Source: Methanobacteriaceae archaeon
Lineage (GTDB): Archaea > Methanobacteriota > Methanobacteria > Methanobacteriales > Methanobacteriaceae
Length of the DNA stretch: 59,826 nt
Direction of reading: 5' to 3'
NCBI GenBank assembly: GCA_020854915.1
Contig: JAHKLT010000013.1
Span: 1 to 59,826 of the forward strand
Part shown: piece by piece, positions 9,201 through 18,119 of the stretch
Layout of the letters: each line of letters opens with the position of its first letter
Position numbering within the stretch: the stretch's first letter is position 1
The notes under the pieces: generated by a model
Databases searched by the model: none
The model's input: only the letters and a program-made list of their open reading frames with translations
Told to the model about the DNA's origin: nothing
Position numbers and translations under genes: made by a program

Positions 9201-9575
9201 TTAAGTCGTGGATAATGCTGTTTCCATTTTGGGAATATTATAATCATTAATAATATCTTTTTTAATAGAAACATCTGCTGGTTTTTCATGTATTTTATAT
9301 TCAAAAATAGCTTCTACATGAATCATATCATCAGTAACAAGAATAGCTACATTTATACCAGGGGAAGTTAAATTTCTTTTTTCAGTATCTAATATTTTTG
9401 ATGCACTAATAAATTCTAAAGCAAAAGGAACATTATTTTCATCGAAATCTAAATATACTCCATTATCTAATTCTATGGTTTTTCCATGATTAAATTTTCC
9501 TTTTTTATGAATATCTATTAAATCATATTTGTAATCATAATTATATTCAATATTATCATGCATTTTTATTTTCAT
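9201..9575 (-). CDS. DUF2283-like protein, putative antitoxin partner
   Basis: 124 residues. The segment TIELDNGVYLDFDENNVPFALEFISASKIL (about residues 33-62) matches the DUF2283 pattern: an acidic beta-hairpin followed by E-x-x-x-ASK. The C-terminal 60 residues (AILVTDDMIHVEAIFEYK) are an extension I do not recognise. It starts one base after the stop of the upstream gene, with the ribosome site GGAGA inside that gene's last codons, so translation is coupled. DUF2283 genes commonly sit next to DUF4258-type genes and are treated as toxin-antitoxin-like; this is association, not proof. Confidence 0.6.
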   Translation of the reverse strand: MKIKMHDNIEYNYDYKYDLIDIHKKGKFNHGKTIELDNGVYLDFDENNVPFALEFISASKILDTEKRNLTSPGINVAILVTDDMIHVEAIFEYKIHEKPADVSIKKDIINDYNIPKMETALSTT

Positions 9576-9576
9576 T

Positions 9577-9891
9577 TTAATGACGTCTCCTATTAGAATT
9601 CTTCTTTATAATAGTTAAAATATCTATTTCGTTGTTGTTTAATATGTTAATAATAATATATAAATCTTCTTTTTTATTGTATTCATAGATTAATTCGAAC
9701 CTTTCGGAATGATATAAGGTCTTTTGAATCCCTACGGGAATTTCATCTACTAATTTAGAGTTTACAATATTAAAATCAACATCTCTTTCATTAGCTTTTT
9801 CTTCATAATGAGGAATTTTTTTTATACCATATATATTATCTTTTAGGCTTTCCAAAACATTTTTAGCATCATAAATATTATAATCAGTCAT
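9577..9891 (-). CDS. DUF4258-like small protein, putative toxin partner
   Basis: 104 residues: HYEEKANERDVDFNIVNSKLVDEIP followed by beta strands (FELIYEYNK, LYIIINIL, IDILTIIKK) and a basic tail NSNRRRH. The layout, a helix with H...ER followed by an antiparallel sheet ending in a conserved Thr, resembles DUF4258 and the RelE-like ribonuclease fold. It is the first gene of a two-gene operon with the DUF2283-like gene. ATG follows AAGGTG. The family call is tentative. It sits beside mobile-element debris, a typical place for such pairs. Confidence 0.5.
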   Translation of the reverse strand: MTDYNIYDAKNVLESLKDNIYGIKKIPHYEEKANERDVDFNIVNSKLVDEIPVGIQKTLYHSERFELIYEYNKKEDLYIIINILNNNEIDILTIIKKNSNRRRH

Positions 9892-10175
9892 AAAAACAAA
9901 AACACCTTTATTAATATTATTTTAAAATTTTACATTTAAAGATTCCTATTTAATTTTTTTCAGTTTATATCTTTTTTTTATACTTATTTTTTTGTAATTT
10001 TTACTTATTTTTTTTAAAAGTTTACATGTGTATTTTTTGGATTTTTGCTATTCAAAGTAACAAAATATTAGCTTATTTTCTGAATAATATTATAATTTAA
10101 CTGAATAATAATGTTTAAATATTTTAATTTACTATAATAATAATTGTAGAAAAATATTTTTAATGTGGTATTATT

Positions 10176-10718
10176 ATGGGTTTGTTTAGCAAAAAAAAGT
10201 CACCTGAAGAAGAGGAAAAAGATAAGAATATCAAAAAAATATTAGGAGGTTTTACCTGGACTAAGGAAGTAAGTATTTTATTTAAAAAATATAATAAGGG
10301 TGCTTCTCCAGAGCAAGCTGCATGGAATCAAACAAAAAAAGAAGCTAAAGAAGGTAAAATAGAACCAAGTCAATATTTAAGTCGTTTAGAACAACTATTA
10401 GGAGAAACACCTACTCAAGAAAAAGAAAAATTATTATTCTATGATGAAATGCCAAACCATATCTTAAAACAAAAAATCAATGAAGACCAATTAAATATGG
10501 TAAGGCAAGAAGCAGGGACAGGATGGGCTAATCTTGCTAATACATTGTCCTTTAACAGTTATCAACAGTTAGTGTCATGGACTCAAAAAGCTATTATTGA
10601 TCAGAATAAATCATTAATAAGGCAAATTGAATTCCAGCAAAGAACTTTAGATGCACAGCAAAAAACTTTAAATGAGATTTTAATTGTTCTTAATGAAATA
10701 AAAGATAAAAAACAATAA
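10176..10718 (+). CDS. Uncharacterised soluble protein with C-terminal coiled coil
   Basis: 180 residues, no family recognised. It begins MGLFSKKKSPEEEEKDK, a charged leader, followed by a helical segment with Trp residues (FTWTKEVSIL, AAWNQTKKEAKEGKI). The last 45 residues form a heptad-rich Gln/Leu helix (IRQIEFQQRTLDAQQKTLNEIL) that should be a coiled coil. There is no signal peptide. The ribosome site is weak (GTGGTATT). It stands alone between the toxin-antitoxin-like pair and the radical SAM operon. Confidence 0.65.
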   Translation: MGLFSKKKSPEEEEKDKNIKKILGGFTWTKEVSILFKKYNKGASPEQAAWNQTKKEAKEGKIEPSQYLSRLEQLLGETPTQEKEKLLFYDEMPNHILKQKINEDQLNMVRQEAGTGWANLANTLSFNSYQQLVSWTQKAIIDQNKSLIRQIEFQQRTLDAQQKTLNEILIVLNEIKDKKQ

Positions 10719-10934
10719 GTATGATAGAAAAGAAAGATTATTAAAAAATTTTTGTAAATAAAAAGACTTTATGAAAAATTAAGAAAAACATTGAATAAAT
10801 AAATCATTTTGAGATTGTCCATTAATTGGTTTTTTGGAAATTTAAAAAGTGGGTATTGACCCTATAATCTACTGAAGTTTTATATATTACTTATATGTTG
10901 AAGTAGAAAAATTAGTTAAAATGTAACAAATTTT

Positions 10935-12062
10935 TCATGGCTTCATCATTAAATCCATTATACTAAATTTTCCATCATTACTTTCTTTTTTATTATTCAT
11001 TCCAGGAATAGCTGATTTTAAAAATTCTTTATTAGCTCTTTTTGAAACTTCTTTGAATATTTTTTTATAAGATTCACATTGAGGATCCACTGCTTTTGGT
11101 GTTTTATTTGCAACGATTGCATTGTATGGGCATCCTCCTTTACAGTATTTCATAAATTTACAGCTATTACAATTATCTTCAACGTATTCTCTAAATTCTT
11201 GAAGTTTGTCCCATGCAGGAGATTGTTCTATGTCTTCTTTTTTTGGTTTATTTTTAACATTTCCTAAGATATATTCATCCATTCCAACAAATCTGTAGCA
11301 GGGATAAATTGAACCATCATGGCCAATAGCTAGTGTAGTGCCTATACAATCTGCAAAAGTGCATAATGTTCCTCTACGTCTTAGTGTACTTTTACAGATA
11401 TGATCTAAATCAACTATTGAAAATTTATCTAAATCATAAAGATATTTATCTAACCATTCTACTAATAAATCTCCATATTCATTAGCATCTAATGTCCAAG
11501 GATCTGCATTGTCTCCTCTAAGTGATGGAAGAGCTCCATGTATTTTTAAATTCATATTATTGTTTTTAAAAAATTCATAGATTTCATCACTTTCTTTTTT
11601 TGATTCTGATGTTATAGTTGATACAAAATTAATGTTTAATCCTTTTTCCTTAGCTAAATTGTAACTATTCATTGTTTTATCAAAATAGCTATCTCCTCTT
11701 TGATTATCATTTATTTCTTTAGGACCATCGATACTTGTACTAACATTTACATTATATTTTTTAAATAAATCAATAAGTTCTTCGTCTAAAAGCCAAATAT
11801 TGCTTTGGATTGAAAAACCATCTAATTTTGTGTTTTTTTGAAGTTTTTGAAGAGCTTCTTTGTAAAAATCATAACCTGGAATTAAAGGTTCGCCTCCATG
11901 AAATGTAAAGTGAATAGTTTCATTATTAAAATTATTTATCCAATCAATAATATTATCTATTAATGAAATATCCATTATTTCATTTGTATTTTCACTTCCC
12001 CAACAATATTTACAGTTTGACTGACAGTTTAATGTGGGGATAATCATTACATGAAAACTCAT
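10935..12062 (-). CDS. Radical SAM/SPASM peptide-modifying-type enzyme
   Basis: 375 residues. The radical SAM cluster motif is C13-x3-C17-x2-C20 (CQSNCKYC), followed by the glycine motif HGGEPL. The C-terminal SPASM region has CTFADC, YPCYRF, CNSCKFMKYCKGGCP and a final PQC, enough cysteines for two auxiliary 4Fe-4S clusters. The layout is that of sulfatase-maturase/peptide-maturase relatives; I recall a methanogen family (TIGR04083, Mhun_1560) of this form. It begins seven bases after a gene for a 66-residue Cys-rich protein, its probable partner or substrate. ATG follows GTGAT. The reaction is unknown. Confidence 0.85.
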   Translation of the reverse strand: MSFHVMIIPTLNCQSNCKYCWGSENTNEIMDISLIDNIIDWINNFNNETIHFTFHGGEPLIPGYDFYKEALQKLQKNTKLDGFSIQSNIWLLDEELIDLFKKYNVNVSTSIDGPKEINDNQRGDSYFDKTMNSYNLAKEKGLNINFVSTITSESKKESDEIYEFFKNNNMNLKIHGALPSLRGDNADPWTLDANEYGDLLVEWLDKYLYDLDKFSIVDLDHICKSTLRRRGTLCTFADCIGTTLAIGHDGSIYPCYRFVGMDEYILGNVKNKPKKEDIEQSPAWDKLQEFREYVEDNCNSCKFMKYCKGGCPYNAIVANKTPKAVDPQCESYKKIFKEVSKRANKEFLKSAIPGMNNKKESNDGKFSIMDLMMKP

Positions 12063-12069
12063 TTTATCA

Positions 12070-12270
12070 CTATAATTTATTTAACTTCTTTAAGATTTCT
12101 GTTTTTTCATCTTTTTCTGGATCTTTTTTTTCAAATATATAACTACAGTTATTACATTTAAATGTATCGAGTCGTGCATGTGCATTATGGTTATCGATAA
12201 TCTGTCTGTGGGCAGTTTTATCTTTTGAACCACATTCAGGACATTCTTTTAATAAATCTTCTAATTTCAT
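12070..12270 (-). CDS. Cys-rich small protein paired with the radical SAM enzyme
   Basis: 66 residues with CPECGS near the N-terminus and CNNCSY near residue 41, separated by DKTAHRQIIDNHNAHARLDTFK, then a charged Lys/Glu tail. It could be a rubredoxin-like zinc ribbon or a peptide substrate of the adjacent radical SAM enzyme; I recall a family of such methanogen peptides (TIGR04165). First gene of the operon, ribosome site AAGGTC. The strongly defined central His/Asn/Arg segment suggests a conserved function beyond metal binding. Confidence 0.75.
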   Translation of the reverse strand: MKLEDLLKECPECGSKDKTAHRQIIDNHNAHARLDTFKCNNCSYIFEKKDPEKDEKTEILKKLNKL

Positions 12271-12587
12271 TTTTTGACCTTTTTAATAATTAGTTTATTT
12301 TTACTGATATTAGTTTATTTTTATATCTAATTTAATTTATTAAGATTATTAAATTTTGTTTAATCAAAATTATTAAAAGAAATTAGCTTGGTTTATATTC
12401 ATTATTAACATTTTATAATAAAATAATCAGTTGGAGAGTATGTTAAATTAAGAACTAGTGAATTATATGTATATTAATTAATTTAATGACTAATAGCTCT
12501 TTGTTTCATATATTTTTATTTTTTTTAAACTGTTAAATTTAAATATAACTATTAATAAATTTTACTATATGCTTTTGGTGTTATGTT
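12271..12587. other. Divergent intergenic region
   Basis: 317 AT-rich bases between the divergent Cys-rich peptide and hisG genes. It must hold promoters for both directions. I see no RNA gene, riboswitch or repeat. Confidence 0.4.
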
Positions 12588-13574
12588 ATGAGTAAAATTA
12601 TTTTGGGGCTTCCAAAAGGAAGTTTAAACAACGTAAATAGGGGAAATACTTATCAACTATTGGTTGATGCAGGATATGATGTTAAAGGGTATGAACCAGG
12701 GAATGAATCTTATGAAATTGATATTGTTAATGATAGAGATATTGTAGCATATTTATCAAGACCACAAAGCACTCCAGTAGAACTTAATCGAGGAATAGTT
12801 GATATTTCTATTGTTGGTGAAGATTGGGTTAAAGAGGAATCTGTTTTAAAAGAAAATAATATAACTAAAATTGGTGATTTAGGTTATGGAAATACTAAAT
12901 TAGTTGTTGCTGTTAAAGATGATTCTCCTTATAGTAGTCTTTCAGATTTTTTCAGAGAAAATAGGGATAGAAAAAATCCAATTTTATGTTTCACTGAATA
13001 TCCTAATTTAACAAGAAAATATATAATGGAAAATGATGGATATAAAGAAATTTATGGTGATTCTGTTCCATTTGTACAAGTTAGAAGTTTAATTGATGGT
13101 GGAAATAAAAATGTGCAGATTATTAACTCTGATGGTGCTACAGAAGTTTATATTGCTAAAGGTGCAGATTTGATTGTAGATAATACTCAAACTGGCAATA
13201 GTTTAAAAAAAGCAGGACTTAAAGAACTTGAAACTATTTTAGAATCTTCTGCTGGATTGTATGCTGGTGTAAATTGTACTGGAGATAAGATGGAAAAAGC
13301 CAATATGATTTATAAACAACTGTATGGTGCTATTATTGGTAGAAAATATTTTGATGTTAAATTTAATATTGATAATAGTAAAATTGGGGAAATTACTGAA
13401 TTTTTACTTTCAAATGAACTATGTTCTGATGAACCAACTGTTAATAAAGGAAATTCTTTTTCTCAAATTAATGTTTCAATTCCTAAAAATAAATTCCCTA
13501 TTATGATTGATGGAATTAAGAGCTTTGGAGCTTCATCTATTATTCGTAATGATTTAAAACAATATATTGAATAA
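12588..13574 (+). CDS. hisG: ATP phosphoribosyltransferase (HisG), divergent long form
   Basis: 328 residues. The N-terminal [21 protein letters not shown] and PRPP-binding region [14 protein letters not shown] (about residue 200) match HisG. The C-terminal [17 protein letters not shown] and FGASSI match the regulatory HisG_C domain. HisG joins ATP and PRPP in the first step of histidine synthesis. The sequence is divergent in places ([11 protein letters not shown] in the first loop) and no other his gene is nearby, so a paralogue with an altered role is possible. It starts a same-strand run with the HTH-CBS and dys genes. Confidence 0.75.
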   Translation: MSKIILGLPKGSLNNVNRGNTYQLLVDAGYDVKGYEPGNESYEIDIVNDRDIVAYLSRPQSTPVELNRGIVDISIVGEDWVKEESVLKENNITKIGDLGYGNTKLVVAVKDDSPYSSLSDFFRENRDRKNPILCFTEYPNLTRKYIMENDGYKEIYGDSVPFVQVRSLIDGGNKNVQIINSDGATEVYIAKGADLIVDNTQTGNSLKKAGLKELETILESSAGLYAGVNCTGDKMEKANMIYKQLYGAIIGRKYFDVKFNIDNSKIGEITEFLLSNELCSDEPTVNKGNSFSQINVSIPKNKFPIMIDGIKSFGASSIIRNDLKQYIE

Positions 13575-13615
13575 TAAAATATGATTTAAATAAAATAATT
13601 TATGTAGGTGCTTCA

Positions 13616-14521
13616 ATGTTAACTGATGTACAAAAAGAAATCTTACAAAATTTAATAAATTTGTATCAGGATTCTGATGGTAAATCTATAAAAGGTGAAG
13701 ATATTGCTTCTGTTATGAATAGGAATCCTGGAACTATAAGGAATCAAATGCAAGCTCTTCGTAGTTTAGGGTTTGTTAGAGGTGTTCCAGGTCCAAGAGG
13801 TGGATATAAACCTACTGTTGAGGCTTATCATAATTTAAACATCTCAGTTTCTGATAATCAATCGAAAGTTTCTTTATATAAAGGTAATAAACAAATTGAA
13901 AATCTTTCTGTTGCAAAAATTGAATTTACAAGTATTCCTCATCCTGGTGAATGTGAAGCAGCTATTAAAGTTTTAGGAAGCATAAAAGATTTATCTTTAG
14001 GGGATGAAATAAGAATTGGACCTACTCCAGTTAATAATTTAGGTATTATTGGTGAAATTGTTGGTAGAGATGATATGGATAATATTATTCTTTTAGATAC
14101 TAAAACTATTAGAAGTATTCCTAAAAAAACAGTTAAAGATATTGCTAGTTTGGATTTGATTTCTTTAAATCCTGAAAATAATGTTAAATCTGCTTCAAGT
14201 ATTTTATCTGATAATTCTATTGATGGTGCTCCTGTTATAAAAGATAATCAAGTTTTGGGAATGTTAACAGTAACTGATATAGTTAAAGCACTCGCTGATG
14301 GTGAAGAAAACTTGAAAGTTAAAGATATAATGTCTAAAAAAGTATGTCTTGTTAATGAAAATGTTAAAATAGCTAATGCTATTGATGTAATGTCAAAAGA
14401 ACATATTGGAAGATTAGTTATATCTAATGATAATAATGAACCAGTGGGAATTGTAACTCGGACTGATTTAATTAAATCTATTACTAATTTTGAAAAATTC
14501 CCAATAGAAACTTTTAAATAA
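13616..14521 (+). CDS. HTH-CBS domain transcriptional regulator
   Basis: 301 residues. An N-terminal winged helix (LTDVQKEILQNLINLY to GPRGGYKPT, about 1-68) is followed by a beta-rich middle domain. Two CBS repeats end the protein (about 180-232 and 240-298; DIVKALADG and GIVTRTDLIKSI). CBS pairs usually sense adenine nucleotides or S-adenosyl ligands, so this is a likely ligand-controlled regulator; the target is unknown. ATG follows AGGTG; the stop lies 16 bases before dys. Such HrcA-like plus CBS proteins are common in Methanobacteriales. Confidence 0.85.
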   Translation: MLTDVQKEILQNLINLYQDSDGKSIKGEDIASVMNRNPGTIRNQMQALRSLGFVRGVPGPRGGYKPTVEAYHNLNISVSDNQSKVSLYKGNKQIENLSVAKIEFTSIPHPGECEAAIKVLGSIKDLSLGDEIRIGPTPVNNLGIIGEIVGRDDMDNIILLDTKTIRSIPKKTVKDIASLDLISLNPENNVKSASSILSDNSIDGAPVIKDNQVLGMLTVTDIVKALADGEENLKVKDIMSKKVCLVNENVKIANAIDVMSKEHIGRLVISNDNNEPVGIVTRTDLIKSITNFEKFPIETFK

Positions 14522-14537
14522 ATTTGTTTGTGTTTAA

Positions 14538-15458
14538 ATGGAAATCGATCAAATCAATATTAAAAAAGATATGAAAATATCTGAGTTAATCGATGAATTT
14601 GAATCTTCTGGTGTTTTAGGCTCAGGTAGAGTTTCAAGATCATGTAATATTTTAGCTGATATGCTTGATGATGAAGAGATGAATATATTTTTAAGTTTTG
14701 CAGGCCCTATGGTTCCAGGTGGACTTCGAAATATTATTAGTTCTATGGTTAAGAACAATCAAGTAGACTTAATAATTACTAGTGGGGCAAATATCACACA
14801 TGATCTTTTAGAAGCTTTTGGTGGAAGACATTATAAAAATTTCCACTCTTCTGATGAAGAATTAAATTCTGAAGGTATTGGTCGTATTGGAGATGTTTTC
14901 ACAAAATCAGAAGATTTTGAAGTTTTTGAAAAGGAAATCACTGAAGTTTTTAAAAAAATTCAAAAAGAAAATAAAAAGATTTCTATTCAAAAATTACTCT
15001 ATGAAGTTGGTCTTCTAATTGAAGATGAAAACTCAATTTTATACAATGCATCAAAGAATAATATTCCTATTTTTGCTCCAGGTATAATTGATAGTATGCT
15101 TGGATTGCAATTATGGATGTTTACTCAAGATAATGAATTTGTTCTTGATGCTGTTGAAGATATGTCCTATTTATCTGATATTGTTTTTGAAAGTAAAAAA
15201 GTAGGAGGAATATTCCTTGGAGGAGGTATTCCAAAACATTATGCATTAGCATCTAATATTTTAAAAGGTGGTATTGATGCAGCTATTCAAATTACTATGG
15301 ATCGACCAGAATCAGGTAGTTTAAGTGGTGCACCATTAGAAGAAGCAAAATCTTGGTCTAAAGCTAAATGTAGTTCAAATTTAGCTACAGTTATTGGTGA
15401 TGTAACAATAATATTTCCATTAATACTTGCTGGAGCCTTAGATAAAATAAATAAATGA
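14538..15458 (+). CDS. dys: Deoxyhypusine synthase
   Basis: 306 residues matching archaeal deoxyhypusine synthase: FESSGVLGSGRVSRS near the start, SFAGPMVPGGLR, TSGANITHDLLEAFGGRHY, a central FAPGIIDSMLG and the C-terminal DRPESGSLSGAPLEEAKSWSKAK. The Lys of SWSKA corresponds to the catalytic Lys (SWGK in many homologues), with Ser instead of Gly before it. The enzyme transfers aminobutyl from spermidine to aIF5A in an NAD-dependent reaction. Probably co-transcribed with the regulator upstream and the membrane protein downstream. Confidence 0.88.
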   Translation: MEIDQINIKKDMKISELIDEFESSGVLGSGRVSRSCNILADMLDDEEMNIFLSFAGPMVPGGLRNIISSMVKNNQVDLIITSGANITHDLLEAFGGRHYKNFHSSDEELNSEGIGRIGDVFTKSEDFEVFEKEITEVFKKIQKENKKISIQKLLYEVGLLIEDENSILYNASKNNIPIFAPGIIDSMLGLQLWMFTQDNEFVLDAVEDMSYLSDIVFESKKVGGIFLGGGIPKHYALASNILKGGIDAAIQITMDRPESGSLSGAPLEEAKSWSKAKCSSNLATVIGDVTIIFPLILAGALDKINK

Positions 15459-15462
15459 TTTT

Positions 15463-15993
15463 ATGAATTCTATTTTTCTTCCTATTTTTTATAGTTTATC
15501 TGGATTTTTAATGAAATATTCTGATGATGAATATGATGAAAATTCTAATAAAAATAAAGCTATTTTTTTAGGTATTCTATGTGGTTTATTTACAGCTTTT
15601 GCATCTATAATAAATCAAGATGCAGCAATTATCTTTATAGCTATTCTAATTGGAAATTTAATAGCTTTTAAAGTTGATGGTATTCATCATATAGCTACAT
15701 TAATAACATTTGTAATATTGATTTTAATATTTGGAATTTCAAATATAAGTTTACTTGCATTAGTAATAGCTATTTTAGGAGCTTTCATTGATGAAAAAGG
15801 TAATGATAATTTAAAAATATATAATAAAAGTAAGTTTTTAAAGTTCTTCTTTGATTATAGATTTACAATGAAAATAGCTATTTTATTATTAGCTATTTTA
15901 GGATTTTTAAGTTTTGAAAGTTTTATTTTCTTCTTATTATTTGAAATAAGCTATGAATTTGCTGGATTTATCTTTAAAAAATTAAATAATTGA
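15463..15993 (+). CDS. Polytopic membrane protein, function unknown
   Basis: 176 residues with about six hydrophobic segments and a conserved-looking acidic loop (KYSDDEYDENSNKNK) after the first, plus VDGIHH in the middle. It is four bases downstream of dys and overlaps the convergent pyrF stop by 12 bases. No family recognised; it may be a small integral-membrane enzyme or a channel. Confidence 0.7.
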   Translation: MNSIFLPIFYSLSGFLMKYSDDEYDENSNKNKAIFLGILCGLFTAFASIINQDAAIIFIAILIGNLIAFKVDGIHHIATLITFVILILIFGISNISLLALVIAILGAFIDEKGNDNLKIYNKSKFLKFFFDYRFTMKIAILLLAILGFLSFESFIFFLLFEISYEFAGFIFKKLNN

Positions 15994-16629
15994 TTTAATT
16001 ATTTCATCTAATGTTTTTTGAGGATTTTGTGAATTATAAACACTTCTACCAATAATCAATGAATCAGCATATTTTAAAGTTTCTTTAGGATCTCCTCCTT
16101 GTGTTCCAACACCTGGAGATATGATATTTGCATCTGTTCCAACAATATTTCTAATTTTACTTAATCTATCAAGTCTTGTTGATGGAGCTACAAAATTTTT
16201 TATATTCATTTCTAAACCCATTTTAGCTATTTCGTCTGCATTTTTTTGTATAAATTTTAGAGCACCAGGATGTGACATTTCAGTTAATAAAAATAATTCT
16301 TTTTTATAATCTAAACTCGAATTTAGGCATGATTCAACACTATCTGGGCCTACAAAACCATGGCAAATTATTGCATCTGCACCATTTTCATATGTTATAT
16401 CACATATTTTTTTATTTGTCTCTGGAATATCAGCTACTTTGTAATCACAGATTATATTAAAATTAAAATTTTCTTTTATTGTACTTATAGATTCTATTCC
16501 TTCTGCTAATGTTAGGGGATAACCAATTTTAACAGTATTTATTTTGTCTTTTATTTTGCCACAGAGTTTCAATGTTTCATCAATATCCATTAAATCTAAT
16601 GCTACTATAATATTATTTTTTACTTTCAT
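15982..16629 (-). CDS. pyrF: Orotidine 5'-phosphate decarboxylase
   Basis: 215 residues of the archaeal OMP decarboxylase type. VALDL is at the N-terminus, the catalytic motif DYKVADIPET near residue 62 supplies the Asp-Lys-Asp network, and the phosphate-binding ISPGVGTQGGDP and LIIGRSVYN are at the C-terminus. It makes UMP in pyrimidine synthesis. Convergent with and overlapping the membrane protein gene; preceded by a weak ribosome site. Confidence 0.93.
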   Translation of the reverse strand: MKVKNNIIVALDLMDIDETLKLCGKIKDKINTVKIGYPLTLAEGIESISTIKENFNFNIICDYKVADIPETNKKICDITYENGADAIICHGFVGPDSVESCLNSSLDYKKELFLLTEMSHPGALKFIQKNADEIAKMGLEMNIKNFVAPSTRLDRLSKIRNIVGTDANIISPGVGTQGGDPKETLKYADSLIIGRSVYNSQNPQKTLDEIIKSII

Positions 16630-16977
16630 ACTATCTCTTTAAATGTTTTTTAATAATTATTTATTTATGTATTGTTTTTATAGATTATGGTTTTTATTTA
16701 ATAGACTTTTAAAATTTTAGCTGTTTTTTTAAAAGTTCATTTTGTTTAATGTTACTAATCTAATTTAAGATAATATTAATCTTTATAAAATTGTACCTAC
16801 TAATAAATTCACATTCTAATAATTAATCAAATTTATTTTAATCTATTCTATGTTGGTTTTAATTATTTTCAAATAAAAAATTTTATTAATGAGTATTAAC
16901 TATTTTATTATATCAGATTATTTTTATATAAATTAAATATAGTTTGATGATATAATTATATATTTGGAGAAATTAAA
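16630..16977 (+). promoter_or_regulatory. Divergent region with TATA box of the cbi operon
   Basis: 348 AT-rich bases between the divergent pyrF and cbiM. TTTTTATATAAAT at 16921-16933 is a good TATA box for cbiM, giving an expected transcript start near 16955 and a short leader with GGAGA (16966-16970). I looked for a cobalamin riboswitch and a NikR-type operator and found neither. Confidence 0.5.
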
Positions 16978-17655
16978 ATGCATATTATGGAAGGGTTCTT
17001 ACCACCTATGTGGTGTCTATTATGGTTTATTCTTTCAATACCAGTAGTAGTCTATGGAATCATAAAAATCAAAAAAGTTACAGAAGAAATTCCAGAATCT
17101 AAAGCTTTACTTGCTGTAAGTGGAGCTTTTATGTTCGTTCTTTCTTCATTAAAATTGCCTTCTGTTACAGGTAGTTGTTCACATCCAACAGGTAATGGTT
17201 TTGGAGCAGTAATTTTTGGACCTGCAGTGACCTCAGTTCTTGCAATTATTGTTTTACTTTTCCAAGCAGTATTACTTGCTCACGGTGGATTAACTACTTT
17301 AGGAGCTAATGTATTTTCAATGGGTATTGTAGGACCTTTTGTTGCTTGGGCTGTTTATAAAGGTATTGTAAAATCTAAAATCTCTTCATCTATTGCAATT
17401 TTCTTTGCAGCATTCTTTGGAGATTTAATGACTTATGTTACAACTTCTTTCCAACTTGCTCTTGCATTTCCAGATCCAACTTTTGAAGGGTCTTTAATTA
17501 AATTTTTAGGAATTTTTGCTATTACTCAAATACCTCTTGCAATAGCTGAAGGTTTACTAACTGTTGTAATTTGGAATGCATTAAAAGATGCAAAACCTAA
17601 AATACTTGAAAAACTTAACCTTCTCTCAAGTAAAGAAGTTGGAGCTTCAAAATAG
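16978..17655 (+). CDS. cbiM: Cobalt ECF transporter S component CbiM
   Basis: 225 residues. The conserved metal-binding N-terminus [10 protein letters not shown] begins the protein (Met1-His2 ligate the metal in CbiM/NikM). [15 protein letters not shown] and [20 protein letters not shown] follow, with seven hydrophobic segments. It captures cobalt, or nickel in NikM variants, for cobamide or F430 enzymes. First gene of cbiMNQO. ATG follows GGAGA. Confidence 0.92.
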   Translation: MHIMEGFLPPMWCLLWFILSIPVVVYGIIKIKKVTEEIPESKALLAVSGAFMFVLSSLKLPSVTGSCSHPTGNGFGAVIFGPAVTSVLAIIVLLFQAVLLAHGGLTTLGANVFSMGIVGPFVAWAVYKGIVKSKISSSIAIFFAAFFGDLMTYVTTSFQLALAFPDPTFEGSLIKFLGIFAITQIPLAIAEGLLTVVIWNALKDAKPKILEKLNLLSSKEVGASK

Positions 17656-17663
17656 GTGGTATT

Positions 17664-17957
17664 ATGGATACAAAAACAACTAACATTGTATTAATTATAT
17701 TAGTAGTTATTATCGCCATTCTTCCCTTATTGATGTATGGTGGCCTTGGTGAAGACGAAGGCTATTTTGGTGGATCAGATGGGGCAGCTGGTGATGCTAT
17801 TGAAGAATCTGGCTATGAACCATGGTTTTCATCGTTTTGGGAACCACCTAGTGGTGAAATAGAGAGCTTATTATTTGCTCTTCAAGCAGCTATAGGTGCA
17901 CTTATCATTGGATACTTCTTTGGTTTATGGAGAGGACAAAAAAACAAGGAGAATTAA
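17664..17957 (+). CDS. cbiN: Cobalt transport protein CbiN
   Basis: 97 residues: one N-terminal membrane helix, an extracytoplasmic loop with EDEGYFGGSDGAAGDAIEESGYEPWF, and a second helix ending FFGLWRGQ. This is the CbiN layout; CbiN assists metal insertion into CbiM. It starts eight bases after cbiM with GGTGG as ribosome site. Confidence 0.92.
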   Translation: MDTKTTNIVLIILVVIIAILPLLMYGGLGEDEGYFGGSDGAAGDAIEESGYEPWFSSFWEPPSGEIESLLFALQAAIGALIIGYFFGLWRGQKNKEN

Positions 17958-17975
17958 TTTCTCCTTTTTATTATT
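17946..17975 (+). terminator. Hairpin plus T-run after cbiN
   Basis: AAGGAGAA (17946-17953) pairs perfectly with TTCTCCTT (17959-17966) around a 5-base loop spanning the cbiN stop, and T-rich DNA follows. It may end or attenuate transcription between cbiMN and cbiQO, leaving CbiMN in excess. Confidence 0.5.
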
Positions 17976-18119
17976 TTTTTTTAAATTTTTATTCTTATTT
18001 GAGATTTTTAAATTATTTTTCTATATGAAATATTCTACATATGAAGATATTTAATCTAATTATATTTAATAACTATAATTAATAAATAAAAGATTAGTGA
18101 GATAATATAAGTTGATTTT

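Noticed and set aside
9101-9304. Small reverse-strand frame near the DUF2283 gene
   Set aside because: It overlaps the DUF2283-like gene in another frame, has no ribosome site and has low-complexity content.
16630-16977. Cobalamin riboswitch or NikR operator before cbiM
   Set aside because: No B12-box-like conserved core or GTATGA-type dyad is visible.
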